Positions 25,588 to 33,961 of a stretch of DNA of 48,002 nucleotides are shown here, one piece after another (position 1 is the stretch's first letter; each line of letters starts with the position of its first letter). A program made the translations under genes and the position numbers. The notes beneath the pieces were generated by a model. The model was given only the letters and a program-made list of their open reading frames with translations, ran no database searches and was not told the DNA's origin. Source of the DNA: Burkholderiaceae bacterium (lineage in GTDB: Bacteria > Pseudomonadota > Gammaproteobacteria > Burkholderiales > Burkholderiaceae_A); contig JAGYIP010000006.1 in NCBI GenBank assembly GCA_018402635.1, forward strand, positions 1 through 48,002, in the 5' to 3' direction.

Positions 25588-27171
25588 ATGAATCGTTTTA
25601 TTCCTCTACTTGTTGGGCTGACTGCTTCCTCGTTCTTAGGGGTGGCTCAGGCGCAAAGCTTTAATCCAGCGCCTTCGGCAACCGCATCCAAGGTCTTCGA
25701 AGCAGCTTTGCCCAAAGAGGCTGCGCTTGAGCCGACGTCGTCGAAGGCCGCCTCGTCATCAAGTAAGGCAAGGGCCGTTTCAAAGGCCCCGCTTGGTTTT
25801 ATTTCAGACGGACGGCCGCGGTTTAATCCCTCGGCCTCGCAGGGCGCACGCGCGCTTCTTGCGCCGCCCTCGGCTTTCAAAGGCCCACAGTCGTTTAATC
25901 CTTCAATCTCGCCCGAGGCCCGTGTGCTGCTGGCGCCAGTCTCAAAGGCCGATGAGCGTCGCGCCCGCCTAGCTGCCAATCAGCGCGATCGGGAGGCAAA
26001 AGCACTGGCCGGACCAGGGGCCAAGGATGTTGGACAGACGGGCGAAGGCCCGCCCGAATCCGATAAGCCTGTAAACAAGGCAGTCCCCAAGACCACTACT
26101 AAAGATCCGTCGGCTGCACAGCTCGACCTTATTCGTAGCCGCCTCATCGAGGCCGCGCAACGCTCGAACATTAACGTTCGCTCCCTTGCCTGGGTAGATT
26201 CCGATGGGAAGCTTTACGAGGCCAGTCGGTTTGATTCCGATGCCCGTGTTCGCGGTGTGCGGGTGAACAGCTACCTGGGTGACTCATCGGTTGAGTTGGG
26301 TGCTGTTGAGGCACGCCCCAAGGACTGTTCGGCCGATGACCTGCGTTTTGCACGGCATGCCTATTTAGAAGTGCTTACCGACGCGGGCGGCAGCTTTTTC
26401 TCAAGCTCTCAGCTTAAGCTTCTGGCCCAGTACCTGGAGCCCGATTTTCGTAAGCTTTTAACCACAAATACCGGATGGCGACTTTCAAACTTGCCAACAG
26501 GGTTTGACGGCCAGAGTGGGCGCAGCCTCTATGAGCAAAAGGTTTTGGGTCGGTCATCGGAGAATGCGAATTACCGCTTAAGTCTGCGTCTGCTCGACAT
26601 GGGCAACTTTCGTAGTCCTTCATCAAGACAGTCGCCCACGCCAGCTGACCGTCCCGACTGGGTGGAGTCTGTTTTGGTGCAAACCGGTGTGCGTGAGGCC
26701 CCCGAGGCTGTGGGCGTTCTTGGCGTAACCCTTACCATCACCGAGATTGCAACGGGTCGAACCGTTTCAACCAGTGCAGCGCAAATTGCCATGCGACTCG
26801 AGCGCGCAGGCTATCTTGAGCCTGTGCAGCCCGTGGTGGTTGATCCCCAGGCCTCCCAGCAGGCGCTTCAAGCGCTTCAGACCGAGGTGCGCCGAGCCAT
26901 GGGCTGCAAGACGCCCGAGTATCCCGTGCTTCAGAAGGTGGGGTCCAAAGGGTTTCTTTTAAATGCCGGGCAGCAAGATGGCTTAACGGTAGGTATGCAG
27001 GTCCTTTTGTCGTCGGATGCGGGTTTTATGTCTAAGATTCTTCAGCCAGGTGTCGCGGACACGTTGATTCTTGGTGTGGTCGAGTCAGTCACCAACGACC
27101 GTGCCGTCATCCAGCAAATTGCAGGCCCTTCGGTTTCCAGTCCTGAGCGCCTGGTGGGCATGCCCATCTAA
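25588..27171 (+). CDS. flgT: FlgT-like flagellar assembly protein
   Basis: 527 aa with a cleavable signal peptide ending near AQAQS (residue 23). Residues 25-180 are Ala/Ser/Pro-rich and include two near-identical units (SFNPSISPEARVLLAP and RFNPSASQGARALLAP). The rest resembles FlgT, the periplasmic protein that builds the H/T ring in Vibrio: a mid region (SSSQLKLLAQYLEPDFRKLL, TGWRLSNLP) and a C-terminal SH3-like part (VGSKGFLLNAGQQDGLTVGM, then LILGVVESVTNDRAVIQQIA). Pairing with flgP and PomAB-type stators supports the call. The N-terminal extension is unusual. Identity is moderate confidence because the match is by pattern only. Confidence 0.6.
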   Translation: MNRFIPLLVGLTASSFLGVAQAQSFNPAPSATASKVFEAALPKEAALEPTSSKAASSSSKARAVSKAPLGFISDGRPRFNPSASQGARALLAPPSAFKGPQSFNPSISPEARVLLAPVSKADERRARLAANQRDREAKALAGPGAKDVGQTGEGPPESDKPVNKAVPKTTTKDPSAAQLDLIRSRLIEAAQRSNINVRSLAWVDSDGKLYEASRFDSDARVRGVRVNSYLGDSSVELGAVEARPKDCSADDLRFARHAYLEVLTDAGGSFFSSSQLKLLAQYLEPDFRKLLTTNTGWRLSNLPTGFDGQSGRSLYEQKVLGRSSENANYRLSLRLLDMGNFRSPSSRQSPTPADRPDWVESVLVQTGVREAPEAVGVLGVTLTITEIATGRTVSTSAAQIAMRLERAGYLEPVQPVVVDPQASQQALQALQTEVRRAMGCKTPEYPVLQKVGSKGFLLNAGQQDGLTVGMQVLLSSDAGFMSKILQPGVADTLILGVVESVTNDRAVIQQIAGPSVSSPERLVGMPI

Positions 27172-27191
27172 TTAAGAAGGAGTTGCATGTT

Positions 27192-27740
27192 ATGACTACG
27201 ATCGATTCTCGGCAGACGGTTCGTTGGCTTTTAGTGCTTCTGGCCATGCTCTTTCTTCTTGCAGAAGTGGTTTTCGCCCAGCCCATGCCCGACACCGCCC
27301 GTGCATTAAAAACGCTTATGGATGCCAAGCCTGCAACGGTTGAGCAATCTGGCCCAGGTGGTTCGACCATGACCGCAGCATCCATGCCCGGCACCCCCTA
27401 CATTGTGAAACGCGGTGACACACTGGTGTCGTTGGTCTCAAAAATGTACGGCACTCACCCCTTTAAAAATCATGCCGTCTTCGGAATTATTGTTCAGCAC
27501 AATCCTCAGTCCTTCATCAAGGGTAATCCGAATCGACTGCTCGAAGGGACTCGTTTAGTATTTCCTAATGCCAAAGAACTCCATCAGGTGTTGGCCGGTC
27601 AGCACCCGGAGCTTGCCGCCTCAATTGCAGCCAGGAGCCAGCCAATGCCCTCACAAGCCCAAGCCGCAGATGCCTCCGGCGCTCCTGTTAGAGACGAGGT
27701 TCCCACCCATCTTCGCAAAGGCTGGGTTCGGTTTCCGTAG
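27192..27740 (+). CDS. LysM-domain exported protein (FimV N-terminal-like)
   Basis: 182 aa from the ATG at 27192, which is nine bases after AAGGAG; ATG 27187 is too close and out of frame. An N-terminal hydrophobic segment (about residues 11-33, ending VVFAQ) looks like a signal peptide. Residues 66-115 form a LysM-type module: YIVKRGDTLVSLVSKMYG, then NPQSFIKGNPNRLLEGTRL, which is close to the FimV N-terminal layout. LysM domains bind peptidoglycan. The tail is low complexity. It lies 20 bases after flgT and 66 bases before the second FliK-like gene, so it is probably part of that operon. Confidence 0.75.
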   Translation: MTTIDSRQTVRWLLVLLAMLFLLAEVVFAQPMPDTARALKTLMDAKPATVEQSGPGGSTMTAASMPGTPYIVKRGDTLVSLVSKMYGTHPFKNHAVFGIIVQHNPQSFIKGNPNRLLEGTRLVFPNAKELHQVLAGQHPELAASIAARSQPMPSQAQAADASGAPVRDEVPTHLRKGWVRFP

Positions 27741-27806
27741 TGGCTTATCTAAGTCCCTGCGGGTCTTAAATTGGCAATCTGACCTTGGTCAGCGAGGATC
27801 TAAAAA

Positions 27807-28962
27807 ATGCTAACGGGTTCTGATGCCATTGCTCAGATATCTGGAGGCAAAGTTTTGCCTATCTACCTCGAGGGCCGTCTAATTTCGGTTTCGAACCAGG
27901 TTGGTCGTGAGCTAGGGTTATCTATTAACGAGGTTGTCAGGTCGGTTGTGGAAATTCGGGGCGACTCCTTGGCCATCCTCATTAATGGCCGCGCCTTTGA
28001 CCTTCCAGCTCAAGTGCGTTTTAGGCCCGGAGACGCAATATGGGCGCGCTTCATCCTTCTCCCCAACGGCTTTTTCGCCTTTAAGCTTCTCGAAGGTGCC
28101 CCTGGCGCAGCTAAAACTTCAGCTGCACAGGTAAGTCAAAGTGGGCAAGGCCCAGCTGCGGGTGCAATGGCTTCTGCAACGACAGTCGCCTCAACAACAG
28201 CAACCTCTTTCTCTGCGGTATCACCTACGGTCACCAGCCTTTTTGCTCAGCCTGCAAATCTTGCAGGCTTACTTCAGCTGCTTTCGCAGTCGGGCTTAAC
28301 GGCCCTAGCGAATCAGCTGTCTGCCAGCGGTTCATTGGGCCCTCTGGGCCTCTTTCTTCAGGCCCGCCCCTCCATGGGGCGACTATCGCCCGATGTTATT
28401 GCTGCGGCCTTACGCGCCTCCGGCTTGGTTAGTGAGGCCAAGCTATTAAAGGGCCAGCCGGTTGGCCCTGACCATAAAGCTTGCTCTTCGAGACTTATTC
28501 GGAAGGCTTTCGGGCGCTTCGCAGTCCTCGGGAGGGCGTGCGGCAGTTGAATCAGCCTTGCGAGAACTGGACTCGTCCCAGGCTGACACCTTACTTGCCC
28601 AACAAAACCGCGACCTTGCCTTTAGTTTTGTTATTCCTTTTAAAGATGCCGACCCCGTTCTGGTATCGATGTCTCGTCCTCGACCTAAGGGCGAGTTGAC
28701 CGAATCTGCCTTCACTATCAATGTTTATACCAATAGCCAGACACTTGGCGAGATATGGATGAAGGCAACGATCTCAGACGGCACAGATGTTGACTTCGCA
28801 ATGTGGGCGGTTCGTGACGATATAAGTGGTCGGGCACTCAGAGCGAGGCCCGAACTTGCAGAAGAGATGGAGTCTGTGGGCCTGCGCATGCAAAACTTCC
28901 TTGTCTTTACCGGCCCTAAACCCGAGGAGCCCGCCACCACGTTAGGGCGAACATCCCGGTAG
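27807..28962 (+). CDS. Second FliK-like (Flg_hook) protein (frameshifted)
   Basis: Joined product about 384 aa. A folded N-terminal part (VLPIYLEGRLISVSNQVGRE, RFRPGDAIWARFILLPNGFF) is followed by a Ser/Thr/Ala-rich linker and a C-terminal part with a hook-length-control-like pattern (LAFSFVIPFKDADPVLVSMS, TINVYTNSQTLGEIWMKATI, ELAEEMESVGLRMQNFLVF). The first frame stops at 28550; removing one base near 28455-28465 joins GQPV to ALTIKLALRDLFGRLSG. It is followed by an FlhB C-terminal-like gene, as in the FliK-like/FlhX-like pairs known from other bacteria (for example ylqG-ylqH of Bacillus). Role beyond that is inferred. Confidence 0.62.
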
Positions 28963-29033
28963 GGTGGTGGACCAAAAGGCTTAATTCGTAATGAAAAACC
29001 TACGTTGCTGCCAAAGTGGCAGAAGGCTAATCC

Positions 29034-29434
29034 ATGAGGCATCGCGGCAATCGTGAGGCGGTAGCCCTTGAGTACGGGCAGAATCGAGCCCCTGTTGTGG
29101 TTGCTAAGGGAAGCGATGAACTTGCTGAGCTTATTCTTGAGGAGGCCCGTAAGCAGGGGTTTACGTTGCTCAAGACCGGCAACTTCTTGCCTTATTGGGC
29201 AGGCTCGAACTTGAGCAGGAAATACCCAAAGAGCTCTACGCAGCTGTTGCTGTTATTTTGTCCTGGGCCTATTGGCTAAAAGGAATGGAGCCTGGCGACG
29301 AGCGCCCAGGTGAAAGGTTTAAGCGTCCGCGTAATTGCGTCGATTTCGGCCCGCGGAAATGCGGCCCAGACGGTCGTACACCTCAACCGAACTGGCCGAG
29401 GTCAACCCCTGAAGAGTACGTAACGCGCCTTTAA
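29034..29434 (+). CDS. FlhB C-terminal domain-like protein, FlhX type (frameshifted)
   Basis: Resembles the cytoplasmic, post-cleavage part of FlhB with no membrane region. Seen in order: AVALEYGQNRAPVVVAKGSD, ELAELILEEARKQGFTLLKT, then after the break LALLGRLELEQEIPKELYAA and VAVILSWAYWLKGM. The frame shifts near 29178-29180: one missing base would give KTGQLLALLGRL. The second frame runs to 29434 and overlaps flgN by 116 bases, with an unlikely tail; a TGA at 29311 in another frame may be the true end, giving about 92 aa, typical of FlhX. Such proteins can partly replace the FlhB C-terminus. It follows the second FliK-like gene by 71 bases. Confidence 0.72.
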
Positions 29435-29702
29435 TTGCGTCTAACTTGCGCTGAATAAGCAGACTATTGCGGTGATGCCTGTCTTTGCAGTCGAGTACCG
29501 CTTGTTGAAACTCCTCGCCAAGCGGCAGGCTTGGCAGGCTGCTTGCCGGAACACTAAGGCTAGCTAAGCTTTTGATTAAATTCGTTTTTTCTAATTGGAG
29601 ATGTTCAAGCGCAGGCAGGTTTTGCGCCTTTAGAATATCAAACTCCTCATCAAGAAGTTCTGAAAGGCGTTTAGCCGAGGTAAGGATCTGTGAGAGGTCC
29701 AT
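29319..29702 (-). CDS. flgN: FlgN-like export chaperone
   Basis: 127 aa, entirely helical. Family pattern: ILTSAKRLSELLDEEFDILK, ALEHLQLEKTNLIKSLASLS, then a Leu-rich helix with LLIQRKLDAIKGALRTLQGL. FlgN protects the hook-filament junction proteins FlgK and FlgL before export. It follows flgM by 46 bases, the standard flgM-flgN order, and convergently overlaps the tail of the FlhX-like frame. Confidence 0.85.
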   Translation of the reverse strand: MDLSQILTSAKRLSELLDEEFDILKAQNLPALEHLQLEKTNLIKSLASLSVPASSLPSLPLGEEFQQAVLDCKDRHHRNSLLIQRKLDAIKGALRTLQGLTSASSVEVYDRLGRISAGRNRRNYADA

Positions 29703-29748
29703 GCCGAAGATTCTTTAGTGCCTAAGTTTAAGTGCGCCTGGTTCTGTC

Positions 29749-30049
29749 TTAAATGAGCTTCTCAAGTGCTAGAAAACTTTCTGCAATGCGCCTAGAGTCT
29801 AGGGGATAGTTTCCTCTTCAATGGCTTTACGAATTCGATCGACCTTGGCCTGATCAAAATCGGGGCCCGAGGCAGCCTTCGCGGTTACGCCAGAGAGTTT
29901 TACCTCATCTTGCGACGGTCGGGTCGCAAGAGGGCCAGCGACATCAGGGTCTTTTGGACCCCTTCAGAAGCTTTGGCCTGGCGCATTCTTTGTTCAGCAA
30001 CCAGGTCGATGCGGTTGCTTCGATTTGCTCCAGTAAGTGCTTCAGTCAT
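29749..30049 (-). CDS. flgM: Anti-sigma-28 factor FlgM (two frameshifts)
   Basis: Short product of about 100 aa, pieced together from the coding strand. The ATG at 30049 has AAGGAAAG upstream. The start reads MTEALTGANRSNRIDLVAEQ. One missing G in the run at 29959-29962 leads into DEVKLSGVTAKAASGPDFDQ and AKVDRIRKAIEE. One more missing base at 29813-29814 leads to the classic C-terminal sigma-28-binding part, GNYPLDSRRIAESFLALEKL. As printed, stop codons interrupt the frame. FlgM holds FliA inactive until the hook is complete and FlgM is exported. It sits between flgA and flgN. The tight fit to the family across both breaks makes base-calling errors the best explanation. Confidence 0.85.
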
Positions 30050-30106
30050 TTTTACTTTCCTTTCGAGACTTCTTAAAAAACGCTAAAAAAACTTCTTACA
30101 ATTTGG

Positions 30107-30133
30107 ATGTCGACACAAACTTAACTGACTTTA
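30107..30133 (-). promoter_or_regulatory. Probable sigma-28 promoter of flgM-flgN
   Basis: On the minus strand: TAAAGTCA, 11 bases, GTCGACAT. The -35 half is close to the sigma-28 consensus and the -10 half shares GTCGA with the motA, flgP and fliD sites. Predicted leader about 50 bases. An overlapping alternative (TAAACTTT, 10 bases, GCCCTAAA at 30130-30155) is also possible. Confidence 0.52.
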
Positions 30134-30184
30134 GGGCTGGTAAAGAAAAAGTTTAAGAGGAGCCTCAAAACTTTCTCGAAGAAA

Positions 30185-31042
30185 TCATAGGCTTTTGGTC
30201 TGGTTTCGTCCAGTAACTCTGCCCATCACGGTCCTTCCAGATTCCGGGTTTTTTAGTCGAATTTGCTCACCCGCGAACCCGTCCTCAGCCGCCTCGAGCT
30301 TCACGCTTAGCGTAAGTCCTGTAATGGAGGAAATCACATGCTGCACAGGCTCACCTTTACGCACCAGCGTTGATTTCTTAAGGTCCTGCTTTCGAATTGG
30401 ACTACCCGCTGTAGTCGGGCGGACCAGTTCCAGAAATTCAAGCCCGTCAAACTCGGAGTAAAACTGGGTTGGGCTTTGATTAAGCTGCCTCGTTTCTTGG
30501 CGAAACATGCTGGCCGCAAGTGGCTGGCCTGAGCTTATATTGGTTGCTGCAACTAGAACCTTGGCTTCAAATTGAATGCTAGTGCTTGCCGGGGTCACCC
30601 GGGCTGGAAGCGAGGGCCTGGTGGCCGGCCGTTGGCTAAGCTGCGAAACAGATCGAACAATGGGTTCTCCATAACCAATGTGGGCGCCCGCTTCCATTCT
30701 CTCTGCTTTGACCGGGGTACCCGTGTGGCTATTGTCGGGACGCGCTCGCCGAAGAAAGACCTGTTGATTTAACGACGGGCATCGAACGCGAAGTGTCTGC
30801 GAGTTGCCAAAGGGCAGGTCGATGGCATGGGGCTGCGGACACGGCTTAAGCTCAAGTCGCGAATCAAGAGGGAAGAAGTTAATTTCTTCTGCACGCAAGC
30901 CCTCGTTCTTAGAGACCCACTGTCGGGCCTCAGCTAGCAAATGGGCATGCGCCTCGGATACTGAGGCATTGGCCCATACCTTGGGAGAGGCGGCGGCAAG
31001 GGCCACAAAAAACAGGCCGAAAAAAGAAGATTGCTTTGTCAT
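30185..31042 (-). CDS. flgA: P-ring assembly chaperone FlgA
   Basis: 285 aa with a signal peptide (hydrophobic residues 7-24, ending VWANA). FlgA works in the periplasm, helping FlgI form the P ring. The N-terminal domain carries the LKPCPQPHAIDLPFG and LRVRCPSLNQQVFL strands with two cysteines. The C-terminal SAF domain begins near residue 155 (EAKVLVAATNISSGQPLAAS) and ends in the family signature EQIRLKNPESGRTVMGRVTG. A sigma-54 box lies just upstream. A longer-than-usual linker between the two domains is Ser/Pro/Arg-rich. Confidence 0.93.
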   Translation of the reverse strand: MTKQSSFFGLFFVALAAASPKVWANASVSEAHAHLLAEARQWVSKNEGLRAEEINFFPLDSRLELKPCPQPHAIDLPFGNSQTLRVRCPSLNQQVFLRRARPDNSHTGTPVKAERMEAGAHIGYGEPIVRSVSQLSQRPATRPSLPARVTPASTSIQFEAKVLVAATNISSGQPLAASMFRQETRQLNQSPTQFYSEFDGLEFLELVRPTTAGSPIRKQDLKKSTLVRKGEPVQHVISSITGLTLSVKLEAAEDGFAGEQIRLKNPESGRTVMGRVTGRNQTKSL

Positions 31043-31054
31043 GCCATGAACCTA

Positions 31055-31070
31055 AGCAACGAATAGGCCA
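31055..31070 (-). promoter_or_regulatory. Sigma-54 promoter of flgA
   Basis: On the minus strand it reads TGGCCTATTCGTTGCT, with GG-N10-GC spacing. The expected start is within a couple of bases of the flgA ATG at 31042, which would leave almost no leader. Confidence 0.7.
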
Positions 31071-31076
31071 AGAAGC

Positions 31077-31092
31077 TGGCACGTTTACTGCT
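31077..31092 (+). promoter_or_regulatory. Sigma-54 promoter of the LysM-SLT gene
   Basis: TGGCACGTTTACTGCT has a perfect -24 TGGCAC and GG-N10-GC spacing; only one base of TTGC differs. The predicted start is at about 31103, directly before the ATG at 31104. It faces away from the flgA promoter six bases to its left. Confidence 0.7.
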
Positions 31093-31103
31093 GGGATCGG
31101 AGC

Positions 31104-32178
31104 ATGAAATTAACCGTTCAACCAGGCGACACGCTCACGCACCTAACTCGGGAGGCCCTTAAAAAAGGTTCGCAGCTCGAGCAGGGCGCGGACCTTAGCT
31201 TCTCCAGTCTTTTCAATAGGATACAGACCGTGGCCAAGACCAATCAAATTGCAAACCCTGATCTCATTTACCCGGGGCAGGTCATTGATTTCGCGCCCAT
31301 CATGGGACGAAAGCATTCAGCACCTGTGGCGTCTTCGGCCTTGTCTGAACCGTCACAAGGGCAGCCGGGGGCGATTCGAACCCATGCCATTTCAGATTCC
31401 ACCGAACAAGAATCGTCTCATCGGGTACTGAAAGAACCCTTGAGCGCGCAGTGGCCAAGGGCTACCTTCCTCAGGCTGAGCTGCCAGAGGCCCGACGACG
31501 AATTCTCGACATGGCCAAAGAGCACCGTTTTATGCCCGACGATTTTGCGCGTGTTGCGCTTATTGAAAGCGATGGATTCAATCCAAAGGCAACCAACGGC
31601 AACTGCCACGGCGTAATTCAGTTTTGCGATGGTCCCGATCGCGGTGCGACCAGCGTTGGGTTTGGCGCAGAGCCAAAAAAAATTCTGTCGATGTCTGTCG
31701 TTGACCAGCTTGAGCTCGTTGATAAATATTTTGGGGATACCCAGCTAAAGTCGTACATGCCCGCCTCGTTGGACGCCTTGTATCTAACTGTGCTTTACCC
31801 AGCAGCCCGCGATGAGCGTCAGATGCACATGGCTTTGCCCATTCCCGGACCCCAGGCCTCGGTTTTGCATATGTGGGCGGGGTCAACAAGAACCCAATTA
31901 CGCGGGCCTCGATTCGCAAGGGGCTTATGGAAAACGCAAGCCTAAGGCTTAACCAATTTGCACTTGAAAAGGCTCGCAACGACCTGGCGGCGGCAAAACT
32001 GAAGGAGTCAAAGCCTCAGCAAGCCCAGCAGGCTCAGCAAGTCAGTTCCTCGGCGCAGGTGTTAGCCGAGCTTAATGCCTCCAATCAAGTTTCAAGATAC
32101 TTCCCTGCAACGCAGCTCTTCGGTGCCATAGACCGGCCAGCAACAGCCCATGTCTTTGCAGCGCGGGAGCGTATGTAG
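31104..32178 (+). CDS. LysM plus SLT-type lytic transglycosylase (two frameshifts)
   Basis: Joined product about 358 aa. Residues 1-60 are a LysM module (MKLTVQPGDTLTHLTREALK, then NPDLIYPGQVIDF) with no obvious signal peptide. Residues about 115-275 look like a transglycosylase SLT fold: FARVALIESDGFNPKATNGN with a Glu in the expected catalytic helix, then CHGVIQFCDGPD and LSMSVVDQLELVDKYF. A Gln/Ala-rich helical tail follows. Breaks: one base missing in GGG at 31423-31425 (restores HRGTERTLERAVAKGYL) and one in TTTT at 31863-31866 (restores ASVFAYVGGVNKNPITRAS). It sits just before flgB, so it probably opens the peptidoglycan for the rod, possibly exported through the flagellar apparatus itself. 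Confidence 0.75.
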
Positions 32179-32218
32179 GTGCGGTGTTCTCCTAGGAGCA
32201 GCGGTACGGGCTCCTTTC

Positions 32219-32245
32219 AAGCGGCAAGCAATTGCCGCTTTTTTA
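32219..32245 (+). terminator. Rho-independent terminator before flgB
   Basis: Perfect nine-base stem AAGCGGCAA / TTGCCGCTT with a four-base loop and a T run. It ends transcription from the LysM-SLT gene, so flgB needs its own promoter. Confidence 0.9.
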
Positions 32246-32246
32246 T

Positions 32247-32263
32247 TGGCATAAGGGGTTGCA
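32247..32263 (+). promoter_or_regulatory. Sigma-54-like promoter of the flgB operon (one base too long)
   Basis: TGGCATAAGGGGTTGCA has both sigma-54 halves, but GG to GC is 11 bases instead of 10. The extra base would lie in the GGGG run. Given the indel pattern elsewhere, this may be an assembly error in a true promoter. Confidence 0.55.
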
Positions 32264-32300
32264 TAACTCGACGCAAGAAGCTCTCTTCTTAATAGGGGTT

Positions 32301-32344
32301 GAACATGAATTTGGTGGAATCTGAACATGAACCTGGTTGATAAC
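32301..32344 (+). repeat. Imperfect 22-base duplication at the flgB start, with short upstream reading frame
   Basis: GAACATGAATTTGGTGG (from 32301) and GAACATGAACCTGGTTG (from 32323) are near copies 22 bases apart, each carrying an ATG for MNLV. The first ATG, with AGGGG upstream, opens an 11-codon frame that stops inside flgB. Confidence 0.65.
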
Positions 32345-32713
32345 GCACTCGGCATCCATGAGCGAGCCATTGCTGTTCGCAACCGCCGTGTCGAGCTGAT
32401 TTCGCAGAACATTGCCAACGCCGACACGCCGAACTACAAGGCACGTGATCTTGACTTCAAAAAGCTCATTGCCGGTGTTGAGGGCATGAAGGTTATGGCC
32501 ACCGACAAGCGTCATTACGAGATTGCGCACTTAGAAAACACGCCCGATGGCCTGAAGTTTCGCGTGCCCTTTAACTCGGCCACCGATGGCAACACGGTTG
32601 AGATGTCGGTGGAGCAGGCCCAGTACGCCAAGGCCACGGCCGACTACCAGGCAACTTTAATGTTTTTAGAAAACCGCATATCGGGTATTCGCAAAGCCTT
32701 GCGCGGCGAATAA
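32327..32713 (+). CDS. flgB: Flagellar basal-body rod protein FlgB
   Basis: 128 aa, typical of FlgB, the first rod subunit. N-terminal rod motif RNRRVELISQNIANADTPNY with KARDLDFK following, and the C-terminal helix EQAQYAKATADYQATLMFLE paired with RISGIRKALRGE. The ATG at 32327 is used because it is in frame with this motif; a near-duplicate ATG lies 22 bases upstream. First of the flgBCDEFGHIJKL genes. Confidence 0.96.
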   Translation: MNLVDNALGIHERAIAVRNRRVELISQNIANADTPNYKARDLDFKKLIAGVEGMKVMATDKRHYEIAHLENTPDGLKFRVPFNSATDGNTVEMSVEQAQYAKATADYQATLMFLENRISGIRKALRGE

Positions 32714-32733
32714 CACCTTAGGAGCAAGACACC

Positions 32734-33156
32734 ATGATTGACAATATTTTTGGAATTGCGGGCACGGCCATGAATGCGCAGTTGACGCGCATGAACCTAA
32801 CCGCCTCGAACCTGGCCAACCAGAACACGACAGCACCAACGGAAGACGAGGCCTTTAAGGCAAAGCGATCTGTTTTCAAGGCCATGTTGTCCGAGGCAGA
32901 CACCCACAACGGTGCTCAGTTTGTTGGTGGTGTAAGGGTTGACAAGATTGTGGATGTTCAAGACCCCAACCCTCGAGTCTATGAGCCAGGCAGTCCTCAT
33001 GCGGATGCCGAGGGCTACGTGTGGATGTCCAACGTGAATGAGGTGACCGAGATGGTTGAAATGATGGCCTCGGCCCGTGCCTATCAGAACAACGTGGAGG
33101 TGGTGAACACCGCCAAGGTTCTGATGATGAAGACGCTTGATATTACGAAGGCCTAA
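32734..33156 (+). CDS. flgC: Flagellar basal-body rod protein FlgC
   Basis: 140 aa. N-terminal motif FGIAGTAMNAQLTRMNLTAS-NLANQNT; the C-terminal half has the VDVQDPNPRVYEPGSPHADA-like turn and GYVWMSNVNEVTEMVEMMAS, then ARAYQNNVEVVNTAKVLMMK. AGGAGC precedes the ATG. FlgC is the second proximal rod subunit. Confidence 0.96.
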   Translation: MIDNIFGIAGTAMNAQLTRMNLTASNLANQNTTAPTEDEAFKAKRSVFKAMLSEADTHNGAQFVGGVRVDKIVDVQDPNPRVYEPGSPHADAEGYVWMSNVNEVTEMVEMMASARAYQNNVEVVNTAKVLMMKTLDITKA

Positions 33157-33161
33157 TAACC

Positions 33162-33878
33162 ATGAGCATTGATGCCACCACCTTTCAGCTGCCGCAGACC
33201 ATTCCTACGGTCAAGGCCTACAACGAAGAGAAACTGACGAAGTCGGTGAACGAGGAGATGGGACAGAAAGAGTTTCTTCTTTTGTTCACCACACAACTGC
33301 AGAACCAGAACCCCCTGGACCCCATGGAGAACGAGGCCTTTGTTGCCCAGCTGGCTCAGTTCTCGCAGCTTGAGGCCACGGTAACCATGGGCGACAAAAT
33401 GACCGAGCTAGCGGACGCCATGATGGGCGAGCGCATGCTGCAGGGCTCAACCCTTTTGGGTAAGCGCGTGGCTGTGCCCAATGGCCCAGCCATTTTGAAG
33501 GGCGGCGCGCCTATTAGCGGAATTATCACCGTACCCAATGGGGCAGATAACGTTGAGCTTAATGTTTACAGCAATGCGGGCCAGCTGGTTCGCACCATTG
33601 CCTACGGCCGTCAAATGCCCGGTGATGTCACCGTGCGCTGGGACGGCATGAATGCCCAGGGCACGACCATGCCCGATGGCCCTTACCGAATTATTGCCAC
33701 CGTGAAAAGCCAAGGGGAGGTTACTCAGGTGCCTATCTCGACACCCGACACGGTGAAAAGCGTGACCTTCAGTGCCGAGGCCAACGACCTGGTGCTTGAG
33801 GTCTCAAGTGGCGGCACCGTGAACTTCAGTCAGGTTAAACGTATTGACGCCGCCCTTGAGCAGTCGTTTAGCCAATAA
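33162..33878 (+). CDS. flgD: Hook cap (scaffolding) protein FlgD
   Basis: 238 aa. The conserved N-terminal block GQKEFLLLFTTQLQNQNPLD, PMENEAFVAQLAQFSQLEAT is present. A FlgD-type Ig-like region follows, with RTIAYGRQMPGDVTVRWDGM and GTTMPDGPYRIIATV. FlgD caps the growing hook and leaves when it is finished. Six bases after flgC. Confidence 0.95.
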   Translation: MSIDATTFQLPQTIPTVKAYNEEKLTKSVNEEMGQKEFLLLFTTQLQNQNPLDPMENEAFVAQLAQFSQLEATVTMGDKMTELADAMMGERMLQGSTLLGKRVAVPNGPAILKGGAPISGIITVPNGADNVELNVYSNAGQLVRTIAYGRQMPGDVTVRWDGMNAQGTTMPDGPYRIIATVKSQGEVTQVPISTPDTVKSVTFSAEANDLVLEVSSGGTVNFSQVKRIDAALEQSFSQ

Positions 33879-33961
33879 ACCCATTCAGTAGACCTTCGTT
33901 GACGCACCACCGACCTTTTCCAGATTGAAGTCAGACGCCATTTCCCAAGGAGCCTTAAACC

